From NCBI GenBank assembly GCA_905160935.1, contig CAJHZI010000308.1, forward strand, positions 75,001-139,000: a stretch of DNA of 64,000 bases. Reading direction: 5' to 3'. Of this stretch, positions 54,891 to 64,000 are shown one piece after another. How positions within the stretch are numbered: position 1 is the first letter of the stretch; each line of letters opens with the position of its first letter. This DNA comes from Enchytraeus crypticus (taxonomy: Eukaryota > Annelida > Clitellata > Enchytraeida > Enchytraeidae). Made by a program: the position numbers and the translations under genes. The notes beneath the pieces are model-generated. The model worked only from the letters and a program-made list of their open reading frames with translations, made no database searches and had not been told where the DNA came from.

Positions 54891-56249
54891 GAAAAATGCA
54901 GCTATTATGTTGTGTTTGAATCACTGGAGTGGAAATAATTCGATGGGTTGGAGGTGTGAGGGGAATTGGAGGCTGAAGGAATCAGGAAATCATGTGTCCA
55001 ATATCTATTTATACCGGATCAAGTGATCGATTGACTGTGCCTAGCTTACTCTCCAATAATCTCTCCTCTCGTTCCACTGAAAACTCCAACCCTTTGCATT
55101 TTCTCTCATTATTCTCACTCTATCTCTCTCTCTCTCTCTGAATCTCCAATTCCATTATTTTAAACTTCGACATGGCATTGTATTGACCTTTTGTATTGGT
55201 AACTCTGCTCATATAAAAAACAAAGCCTAGGTGGGGAGTGGTGGGAGAGTGGGGAGGAGTGTGTGCCCATATTAACGGCTGGAAATGTTCAGTATATTCG
55301 TATATATTTATTATGTATTTCTTTATTTTTTAACAGAATGGTATTTTAAAGAATTAACAAAATTTATATTCCAATTAGGTATTAAATGATGATAAATATG
55401 TCTAAATTTACATTTAAGATCCCTAGATAGAATATCTAGAGGGGATATATTACACTTTTGGTCTATTTTACATTATATTTGCCTTCTGCAAAATAAAGTT
55501 TATCATTGCACAGAGGCGCCCTCCAAAGAATGAAAAATATATACTGTGATTTTTCAAAGTAAACACCTTTTATAAAAAGTCTATACCCATTACTCCGCGG
55601 CTAAGCCACGTCGAAGCCATGCATGGCGATATAGTAATGCCGATGCAAGCTATTGTATCCTTCCATCCATCCATCTATCCATCCATACATCCATCCATCC
55701 ATCCATCTAACCATCCGTCCATCCCTCCGTCCATTCATCCACCCATCCATCCATCCATCACTCCATAATTCCATCTCTCAATCGATCTATCTGTATTTTT
55801 CTATCTACATGTATCTATATTTTTATATCCTTCCATCCATACATCTATCCATCCATCAATCCATCCTTATATTCATTCATTCATCTAACCATCCGTCTAT
55901 CCCCCCATCCATCCATTCATCCATCCATCCATCAGTCCATGATTCCATCTCTCTATCGATCTATCTATATCTTTCTATCTACATGTATCTACATTTTTCT
56001 TTCTATTTACCTATCTATCTCATTTTAGCCATCTCACATTACTTATGGTTCTACTTTTTTAGTTGCGATTATATGCCTGCATATTATCTCAACGATTTTC
56101 GTACAAGGCCTATGTAGATTGTTCTAAGTGCTTCAGTTACTTCAATATAAAACTGGCTTTTCATAAGAGTTTATCTACTTCAACATTTAGCTCACTTGTC
56201 TGTTTTCGATACCATTCAAGTGCAGTTACGTTTTATTTAATTCTGTCAA
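54891..56249. other. Intron with CCAT microsatellites
   Basis: No gene. Short CT run near 55125-55140; CCAT arrays from 55655. The rest is AT-rich. Confidence 0.55.
55655..55960. repeat. CCAT microsatellite, duplicated block
   Basis: Two CCAT arrays (about 55655-55770 and 55830-55945) each followed by a similar TTCCATCTCTC, ATCGATCTATCT, CTATCTACATGTATCTA tail, so the whole block of about 170 bp was duplicated. The long serine/isoleucine/histidine/proline frame is an artefact. Confidence 0.9.
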
Positions 56250-56384
56250 TGAAAAAGCTGGCAAAGCTAAGGTTAACGTCAGTTTCCTCACTCGAAAGGG
56301 ATGTCAGTGACGGGCGAGCCCAGGATTTGAACCCACAACTACTGATCCGCGGTCGAGTATCTTACCGACTTCGCCACTGGCGAA
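56250..56384 (-). mobile_element. tRNA-derived SINE, family 1
   Basis: Reverse copy from AAGCTGGCAAAGCTAAGG to CGCCACTGGCGAAG; a few bases are missing near the B-box block. Confidence 0.8.
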
Positions 56385-56584
56385 GAAAGAATGAATAAAT
56401 ATAAAATAAAATAATAAATGATAATAATATAAACGTTAATATGAATGTAATTCATATTAGACTTTTATTAGTATTAGGCTACACTCTGCCGCTTAAAGGA
56501 AGTTTAAAAGAATTATATTTTTGTCTTTAACAGCCGTCTGCATATCAGGCAAGTGCGTCTTTAATGATGTTTTATGCACATGTT

Positions 56585-56682
56585 TCTTCAGCTCATTTGG
56601 GGTAAATCGATTTGTAGTGATATGTGATGGGGCTACGTCCCTATTATCATCCTTGTACGAGGAGACGGACGTTAAATCTTTA

Positions 56683-56748
<66 letters not shown>

Positions 56749-56750
56749 TA
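56585..56750 (+). mobile_element. LINE 3' end with ATT tail
   Basis: AAATCGATTTGTAGTGATAT, GTGATGGGGCTACGTCCCTA, then ACGAGGAGACGGACGTTAAA and about 20 ATT units. The block resembles 6535-6605. Confidence 0.65.
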
Positions 56751-56892
56751 GACCTTGCACAATGTATTGCGCATACTGATTCGCTATCGAAAATCTTTCC
56801 TGCCGCTGGCTCAGATAAGATTTCTAGACATTAGCTTGTTTGATTAGAATTACAACAACTGCAATTATTATGCAAAGAAAGTCGTAGCTAGT

Positions 56893-57024
56893 GTGTAGCT
56901 AGTGTTAACGTCAATTTTCTCATTCGAAAGCGATGTCAGTGACGGGCGAGCCCAGGATTTGAACCCCACATATACTGATCCGCGGTCGATTATCTTACCT
57001 ATATGGCCACTGGCTCCAGGCAGT
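56893..57024 (-). mobile_element. tRNA-derived SINE, family 1
   Basis: Reverse copy, GTGTTAACGTCAATTTTCTC tail to GCCACTGGCTCCAGG head. Confidence 0.8.
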
Positions 57025-57109
57025 AATTATTGTAAATATCCGTGGTAATTCTTGTAAATTTTACCGCAAAAGTCAAATATAATTATAATACAATATAAAA
57101 TAGAAGTGT

Positions 57110-57440
57110 TGTGTTCGGGTGTGGTTGGACCACTGCAGAATAGGGCAACCGCAAACAATCTGCTGCGAGTACGTAAGAGGTGACTGAGGCAGGAACAGAG
57201 GATGGCTTGAGGGGACCCACCTCACTTTGATATATTTTCCCCCAGGATTAAATGGCAATTAATCCATCTAACTGAGGAAGGCAACGGTAAACCATCTTCC
57301 ATACTTTTCTCAAGCTATAGGCTACATAAGGCATGGACTTTATGACGGGATTAACTTGTTGATCTAAGGAGTGCTTTTATGGAGCGAGAAAGCAGACTTT
57401 GAGTATGAATAATGTACTTTGAAACTGCCACTAGGCATTG
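57110..57440 (-). repeat. Dispersed repeat, CCTTCCTCAG family
   Basis: Reverse copy of the repeat at 2105-2360: GTAAGAGGTGACTGAGGCAG, CTGAGGAAGGCAACGGTAAA and TTTTATGGAGCGAGAAAGC are the matching blocks. Confidence 0.55.
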
Positions 57441-58116
57441 AAGAAGAAAAAGATGGTATAAAAGTAACTTTTCATGAGGCCAAATTGAAGATATGCAAAT
57501 ATCCATAAATAACAGATGCTATCTATTACGCAGTCAAGAACTTTTCAACACAAACATGAGATGCTGATATCGTGAGTCGTTAATTAGATGACCCATTTAA
57601 AGCTGTCCCCAACTAGGTCATGCCATTAATCACTTCACGGAAGACAGCCTGTTAATTAGCTAGATCATTCACGACCACATGATTTCATGACTCTACATGC
57701 CAAGGAAATATGTCTTCGCTAATGAAGAGTAAGATTAGAAGTAAAATGTTTAATTTGCTTATATATGAAATTAGGTTTGATTAGAAGTAAAATAGTAAGT
57801 AGGAATTATAAAGTATTTGAGAGTTACAATATGAATTAAAATGTTGTAAATTATTTGCTAAGAACTATGTTACGAATTAAAATAATAATAATTTGTTTAA
57901 GTTAAATATCGTTTTGCATTATATATTCATATATTGCCTTTTTTGGCACGGTAACAAATAAGTTATTATTATTTGCATTATTATTATGCAGGCCTCTATT
58001 TGCTGACGAAGTAAAGTTATTATTTATACTACAGTAGACATGAATATGCTATGATCAATGAGCCGGCGATGTGGGATTAAAAACACAGGAATTATATAGA
58101 AAATAAAATTGAATTA
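57441..58116. other. Intron without a gene
   Basis: AT-rich; no exon or known repeat seen. Confidence 0.5.
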
Positions 58117-58275
58117 AAAATCTGGTAAAGCAAATATTAATGTCAATTTCCTCACTCTAAAGCGATGTCAGTGAAAGGCGAGCCCAGGATTTGAACCCAG
58201 ATTTTGATACTGATCCGCGGTCGAATATCTTACCGACATCGCCACTGACTCCAGCAAGTGGCGATGCCGATAATT
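58117..58275 (-). mobile_element. tRNA-derived SINE, family 1, with partial second head
   Basis: Reverse copy whose head GCCACTGACTCCAGC is followed by AAGTGGCGATGCCGATAA, the start of a forward head, as in the pair near 54850. Confidence 0.75.
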
Positions 58276-59159
58276 AATTATTTTCAAAATAAAGTGTTGA
58301 ATCGCAGCCTCTTAATTCGGGACAACCAAGTTTAAAATCTAGTGAAATCACACGACGTTAACCGTAAGAGATGTTAATCTTACAGACAGAGTCTCAGCCA
58401 GAGAAAGAAGGTACCTGGTGGTCAAGCGATTGTTACTTTAAACTTATTCTAATACAGACGAGCCTGTTAAATTCTTTACTTTAAGCGGAACGCGGAAGAA
58501 ATAAACATTGGAGTAACCACTAGGGGGGAGAGGGCAGGAGGGACACGTCCCTGCAGAATTTCGGGTAGGGTGGACAGTGGAGACACATGCAAATGTCCCT
58601 CCCATGAATTTAGGTTCTAACATGTATAGGACTACTTAATTTAAGAAAATTCTTTCAAGATCACTCTACAACTGCTTGTTTAGCTAGTGTTTTACTAGCT
58701 ATAGAGTGGTAAACTGATATATTTCCATTGTATTTATTAATGACATCTGTAGTTAAACACTGTATGCTAAGCGACCGATGTTGGGTGAGGGTGACGAAAC
58801 ATGGAAGAGTGAAAGCTAACCGAGCTAAGCGGAGATATAAAAGCGTACCTTACAAGCAAAATTACACAACCTAAACTGAACTATGTTGCTATCTGACATG
58901 TCCATAAGGACGTCTCATGCAACTGGCAGTTCATGAATCATGGTATAATGAAAGAATTTGTAGAATTGAATGACAGTAGAGAAAATGTGATTGGGACAAT
59001 TTAGCACAATGTAGATAAATTGCTCTTTATTCAAGCATAGTCAAAAGCATTCAAAAATCTTCAAAACATATCCACTGAAAGAGATTTAAAAACTACCTTC
59101 CGTTAACTAAACTTTGATTTACTTATTTTCTCGTAGTATTGCTGAACTATTCTGATATA

Positions 59160-59400
59160 ACCTAGAGTTGGGAATCGAACCGAACTCGAACCGAACCGAA
59201 CCCTAAAATCTGGAATTTTGACCGAACCGAACTCGAACCCAGACTCTGGCCGAACCCGAACCGCACCGGAACCCGAATCTTAAACCGGCCAGAGTCTGAC
59301 AACCCAGACTCTGGCCGAACCTAACCGAACCCGAACCCAGACTCTGGCCGAACCCGAACCGAACCTGAACCCTGGCTTCGTAAAAACAGAACTTAACCGA
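59160..59400. repeat. CCGAACCCGAA tandem array
   Basis: Diverged CCGAAC/CCGAACCCGAA units interleaved with CCAGACTCTGGCC, repeated four times. Confidence 0.8.
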
Positions 59401-59689
59401 TTTCTTGCAGTTCCTTTCTCCTTCCCCAGCCTCAGCAAAAAGAACACTTTTCTTTTCAGCTATTTTTCAAAGTCTTCATTAAGATGTTATGGAGAATGGT
59501 TGAGATTATATAAAGCTAATAAGAACAAAAATACACATATATATTAGTTTTTGTATTTACATGTATTACAGTATCTAACAGCGCATACTCAGCTAAGAAT
59601 GATTCCGACACAAATTTTAAAATTAACAGACAGCGATATATAGGAATGGTAGCGCTACAAAGGAATGGTAGATGGAAGCGAGACTGGAC

Positions 59690-60290
59690 TACAGAAGATA
59701 ATGGATAGTCCATATTTCAGCATTGAAATATGGAATTAAGATTAACATCAAAGAGACAAAAGTGATGAGAATATCCCAGAGTATAGGTGAGGTCAATATT
59801 ATAATTAATGTTACGAAATTAGAACAGGTAAGGAGTTTCAAATATTCAGGTCATACTATAACAGATATAAAAGCTGGTAAAGCTAAGGTTAACGTCAGTT
59901 TCCTCACTCGAAAGCGATGTCAGTGACGGGCGATCTCAGGATTTGAACCCGCATCAACTGATCCGCGGTCGAGTATCTTACCGACTTCGCCATTGGCTGG
60001 ACCAGTGGAGCTATGGGAAATGTGAGGCTGAAATATAGAGTAGGATTGCACAAGCGAAAGAAGTATTCGATAATAGGAGAGAAATTTTAACAAAAGGATT
60101 AAAGAAAAACACTACGATAAAGATAACGAAAACCTTGGTACGGACCACGCTATTATGTGGATATGAAACATGGACATCATGGAAAGAAAATATCAGGAAA
60201 CTAGAGGCATTGGAAATGTGGATATGGAAAAGAATGGAAAGGATTAGTTCGACTCAAATAAACTATTAGTTTCAAATTTGAAACCCTAAG
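59690..60290 (+). pseudogene. RTE-like LINE C-terminal remnant with nested SINE
   Basis: Reads MKYGIKINIKETKVMRISQS and LEQVRSFKYSGHTITD, then is broken by a SINE (59868-60008) and continues VRLKYRVGLHKRKK, later YGPRYYVDMKHGHHGKK. The K-T/E-T-K-V-M and L-E-Q-V-x-x-F-K-Y blocks are typical of RTE-type ORF2 C-termini. Confidence 0.75.
59868..60008 (-). mobile_element. tRNA-derived SINE, family 1, nested in a LINE
   Basis: Full-length reverse copy AAGCTGGTAAAGCTAAGG to CGCCATTGGCTGGACC, inserted into the LINE frame. Confidence 0.85.
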
Positions 60291-60980
60291 ATAAATTATG
60301 AAGGCTACTCTTGGTTTAGTTGACAGTAAACGGTATATGTTTTGATTATTTTTCTGTGGAAGTACACGTGTTTACCAAATCGTCCTTGTTTGACATTTTT
60401 ATGTTAATAAATTGCACTTTGTCTCTGAAATATTGGATCAAATTTTAGCCAATACATTTACACTTAATTCTAAATGTCTCTAATATATCGGCCTAGTGAC
60501 AAAATTTATTTTTAAATTGATGAAGCACTCTATTTGCTCGTTATAATCAAGGAGAATTTTTCAGATACACTAATAAAGCTAAATATCTATTTTATGAACA
60601 TTTGTTGGTCAACTTACAATATTTTAAGAAATATTGAAATAAATGTACAGGAATAAATACCACTTCTCTCCTTTTTCATTGTCATAATTTTACTCAGGTG
60701 AAAAATGTGGCAATTATTATGAATTCATGTATTTTTAAGCACATTTACCATAAACAATTTTAACCATGTTGATCATAACCATGATTATTATAAGTAATGT
60801 CAAATAACTGCAACATTATCTAAACCAAACCATTTCGAACTCGAATCGAACTCTTGTTAGGTGGAAAGCAAGCCGAACCCGAACCGAACCCGAACTCCAA
60901 AATTGTCAACTTCTAACCGAACCCGAACCGAACTTTCATTTTCAACGAACCGAACCGAACCCGAACTCTGGACATTCATA
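60280..60980. repeat. Dispersed element with CCGAAC tandem array, copy 2
   Basis: Body colinear with 24770-25440; ends with TTTCGAACTCGAATCGAACT and CCGAACCCGAACCG units at 60835-60975. Confidence 0.65.
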
Positions 60981-61384
60981 AAATTATAGCCCCTGCACAA
61001 CACGGACATACCAATGGTCATTATTGCAAATTATCGACATGACGTCAATTTTATACTGAATATAGACAAAGTTCCATATTACCAATAGGAAACTTTCACA
61101 TAATTGTGTCCCCTCAGATTTTGGTCGTGGTTACGCCTATGGAAATGGCAGAGATGCTATAGGTCTTTTTAGTTGTGGATCTACTTTTTCGTAACCATAA
61201 AGACAGCCTTCGCTTGCCTATGTGGAGGTGGAGTTGAGTTGGGAATGGACCAAAATATTACTATTGTAAGATTTGACCCTACACCCTTGTTGCTGACACG
61301 GCAAAAGTGTCATATTACCGAGAAGCTTATCATTAGAACTTGGCAGACCGGCCTGTTCATTGAACAGAGAATATCAGTAGGCTA

Positions 61385-62108
61385 CCCGTCATGGACAATA
61401 GTAATAATAATAATAAAAATAATAATAGTAATAATAATGATGATGATGATGATGATAATAAAAATAATAATAATAGCAGTAATAATTTGGTGGCCATTGG
61501 GTCCATGGGCCCGATGAATCCCGAAGGAGTTGACTTTATTAATGGCATAGGCAGACTTATTGCAGAGCAAACCGGCGATAAGTGAAAGACATCTTTTCTT
61601 TGGCAAAGGGTTTCCATGACTTTGCAAAGATTTAATGCAGTCTGCTTCAACAATTCTTTTAAGCCGATTGATGACCTCGAGTAGCCGGGCTGCGATTCAG
61701 CACGTATTGCTTGAATCGTTTTTATCAAACCCCAGGTTCTTTACACCGGGGTAAAAAAATCAATAATAATAATTGTCATTATTATTATTATTATTATTTT
61801 AAATGCCCTGGGCTGTAAAGGGCCCTGGGCTAAAAAATAAGATAAAAGAGACTTTATTTAATTAAAAGTTTAAAAAAGAAGCTATTAAAATAATTTCTCT
61901 ACACTATGGGAAGCCGCATTAGCCAAAGTGCCACTGATACAGACTGCATTGAATCGCTGGAGAGAAATGGACAGTCGCTGCCAAAGAAAAGCTTTTTCGC
62001 TTTGATCACCAGTAATGACACTGGTTCTCCTGCCTATTTCGACAATAAGTCTGATGCGACTGAGTTGATGGGGCCCAGGGTCTCAAAGGCAACAGGCATG
62101 AAGATATA
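61385..62108. repeat. AAT microsatellites and inverted dispersed repeat
   Basis: AAT/GAT run at 61400-61478. The reverse of 61490-61700 and the forward sequence 61930-62100 share CAGACTGCATT, TGCCAAAGAAAAG, CAATAAGTCTG and GGGCCC blocks in order, forming inverted arms around 61740-61900. Confidence 0.6.
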
Positions 62109-62856
62109 CAGGGTGAGTAAAAAAATGATAACACCTGCAAAAAGTTTTAATATCGCAGGCTATTGTTAATATTTTACAATAAAACTTTTATCAATTACTA
62201 AAGGACTAATTTTTGATCGGGTGGCCAATTTTCATCCATTTTGGTACATAGACAGACCAGTTATGCAAGTTTCAGCAGAGCAACCCCCCTATTTTTACCT
62301 AAAAATGGCGTAAAAGCACCTCCTGCAGTTCTGTCTTGTTTTTAGGCTTCGGCTGGTGTTTCTGATAGAGATGCAGCATGGTTCCCCAGATATGGTAATC
62401 CAGAGGATTATGATCGGGTGAGTTTGGAGGCCATTCATTCTTCTTGATGTAATTCGGGTTTCTCTCGCTGATTCTTTCCTGTGCATGACGAGATGCATCA
62501 GCCGGAGCACCATTCTGCTGAAAGATGAAACCATTTGGTAGAAGAGCATGGCAATCATCAAACAGCTCCGGAAGCAAAGTACTGATGTAATACTGAGAGT
62601 TCAACCTTACCTTCTCGTCAATGAGGTGCAATCTGCCCTTACCGTTGTAGCAAACGCCATTTTAAGGTAAAAATGGGGGGTTGCTCTGCTGAAACTTGCA
62701 TAACTGGACAATCTATGCACCAAAATGGATAAAAATTGGCCACCCCGCCAGAAATTAGTCCCTTATTAATTGGTAAAAGTTTTATTGTAAAATATTAACA
62801 ATAGCCTGAGATATTCAAACTTTTTGCAGGTGTTATCTTTTTTTTTACTCACCCTG
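62109..62856 (-). mobile_element. Tc1/mariner-type element with 200-bp TIRs, transposase remnant
   Basis: Flanked by TA on both sides. The ends CAGGGTGAGTAAAAAAA are inverted and about 200 bp long, up to TTACCTNAAAATGGCG. The minus strand encodes only the C-terminal part of a transposase (about 110 residues): FIFQQNGAPADASRHAQE and NEWPPNSPDHNPLDYHIWG, the second and third catalytic regions of a mariner-like enzyme. The acid of the second region reads Asn and the N-terminal DNA-binding part is absent, so it is non-autonomous. Confidence 0.85.
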
Positions 62857-63097
62857 TAGTTGCTAGAGATTTCGGCATACTTAAGAGTTTTCCTTTTAGC
62901 CGCGGCCTCTGCAGCAGCAGCAGCAGCAGCGCAAGATAGGCCGAGATTGGTATTAATTATAATTATAATTATTATTATTATTATATTTTTATTTTTATTT
63001 TATTTTTTACCTGGGTGTAAAACACGAAGTTTTACAAAAACGATTCGAGCAATACTAGCTGCTTTAAGTTGAATGTAAGCTTTAGTTTATATTGCAG

Positions 63098-63251
63098 GTG
63101 GACGGTGATCTGTTAATAGACTCCAGCATTAAGGTAGAGGGTGGCAACCTAACAATCTCCCACATCAGTCAGACTGACCAGGGTGGATACGAGTGTCTGG
63201 CCTCAAACATCGTCGCTAGCTCCGTAGCCACAACTCTTCTTCTCGTAGAGT
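63098..63251 (+). CDS. IGSF9: IGSF9/Turtle-like gene, second half of Ig5
   Basis: Acceptor TATATTGCAG, donor GTAAGT, entering in phase 0 right after the WRK of the exon at 31858 and leaving in phase 1. Encodes VDGDLLIDSSIKVEGG, NLTISHISQTDQGGYECLAS and TTLLLVE with the second cysteine. It completes the domain with the L-T-I and G-Y-E-C-x-A-S-N pattern of IGSF9 Ig5. The fibronectin-type domains expected next lie outside the window. Confidence 0.88.
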
Positions 63252-63389
63252 GTAAGTCATCGATATGCACATTTAAAGCTTCGGTTAATTAAATGTATTA
63301 GACTTTATTAAGCCAAGTCGATATAAAACAATTGATATTCTCTGGTTTTTCATCATACAGACAGCTAAGCTAAACATCTATTTCAGTGA

Positions 63390-63531
63390 TAAAGCTAAAG
63401 CTAAAAGCTAAGGTTAACATCAGTTTCCTCACTCGAAAGCGATGTCAGTGACGGGCGAGCCCAGGATTTGAACCCCGCACATACTGATCCGCAGTTGAGT
63501 GTCTTACCCACTTCGCCACTGGCTCCAGCCG
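63390..63531 (-). mobile_element. tRNA-derived SINE, family 1
   Basis: Reverse copy; the tail unit AAAGCTAAAGCTAAAAGCTA is expanded, and the head ends CGCCACTGGCTCCAGCC. Confidence 0.85.
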
Positions 63532-64000
63532 CATGGACGCTGTTAAAAACCATCCTTCTAGAATATGAAAACGTGAGCTTCTGCTTAGGGCTAATATGAA
63601 AGTAGTATTATAAAATTTGTGGCTAAACACACTAAATAGTTTAATGTATTACGTCAACTTCCTCTCAAATTGATTACAAAATGATTATTGTTGAATAATT
63701 AAAAATATTACAAGGTTCGTGAAAGTATCATTAGTACATTATAGGAAAATATAAATTTAGCTGGCAATAGTTCCCAACACATTGTGTAATATTCGCTTCT
63801 TTTATTGTAAATAGTACTAAGACATTGTTCTACATGTCTTCAGGGTTAGATATCGTTCTGAATCTAACGCTTCATTCAGAAATGGTTTTGATTTGGAATT
63901 GAATTCACGGCTTAGGCCTGCTTAGAATTCAAGTAATCAGTATATCAAAAATTGAAAATTATGACTATTCACTTTCAGTGTAAGAGCGAGCAAGCAAAGC
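63532..64000. other. Intron end of window, no gene seen
   Basis: AT-rich sequence without a recognised exon. Confidence 0.5.

Larger units (their letters stand above)
58511..61137. mobile_element. Non-autonomous DNA element, GGCGTAACCAC family, copy 2 (composite)
   Basis: Starts GGAGTAACCACTAGGGGG and ends ATTTTGGTCGTGGTTACGCC, like 28458-29607. Inside are two CCGAAC arrays, a LINE remnant and a nested SINE, so several later insertions enlarged it. Confidence 0.5.

Noticed and set aside
55653..56117. 154-residue frame
   Set aside because: Translation of CCAT and CTAT microsatellites.

Overview
The window is genomic DNA of an AT-rich, repeat-rich animal, most likely a marine invertebrate. 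The evidence is spliced genes with GT-AG introns of many kilobases, an IGSF9/Turtle-type immunoglobulin gene, a spliced GAPDH gene, many copies of a tRNA-derived SINE, several non-LTR (LINE) remnants, mariner and hAT-like debris, and abundant microsatellites. The sequence does not fix the phylum.

Host layout: four consecutive phase-compatible exons of one plus-strand gene (8006-8437, 25924-26211, 31858-31973, 63098-63251) encode immunoglobulin domains that read like domains 3 to 5 of IGSF9/Turtle. The gene runs off both ends of the window. A complete four-coding-exon GAPDH gene lies antisense inside its first visible intron (11740-15853). The rest of the host sequence is introns filled with repeats.

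The main object is a complete Polinton/Maverick-type element, 35996-53694 (17.7 kb), inside the 31-kb intron between the third and fourth visible exons. It is bounded by a perfect 6-bp target duplication (CATATG) and landed in the 3' tail of an older LINE. Its terminal inverted repeats are about 150 bp and each is itself a fold-back palindrome. All recognisable element genes are open. From right to left on the minus strand: a 276-aa regulatory-looking protein with its own TATA boxes, a zinc-finger protein, protein-primed DNA polymerase B with an embedded HNH domain, a second zinc-finger protein, an unknown protein, packaging ATPase, a small protein, a zinc-ribbon/phospholipase A2/integrase fusion, a coiled-coil protein, penton-like minor capsid protein, a small core-like protein, major capsid protein, a membrane-active core-like protein, adenain-type protease, a membrane hairpin protein and a fibre-like protein. 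One gene is on the plus strand, an 81-aa H-type lectin domain. Together these provide replication (PolB), integration (INT), capsid building (MCP, penton, protease), genome packaging (ATPase) and probable attachment (fibre, lectin), so the element looks like an integrated adintovirus-like virus, not only a transposon.

Most notable observations: (1) 15 of 16 genes in the packed block, on both strands, start in TAAATG, which resembles a poxvirus late initiator or an overlapping AATAAA signal; (2) the outer 30 bp of each terminus match their own fold-back arm perfectly but differ between the two ends; (3) degenerate 3' copies of the lectin gene and an inverted remnant of the fibre gene tail lie inside the element; (4) four evenly spread palindromes sit between the early gene and the replication genes; (5) one U1/matrin-like zinc finger recurs in three different element proteins; (6) several unrelated host repeat families share one 3' tail.
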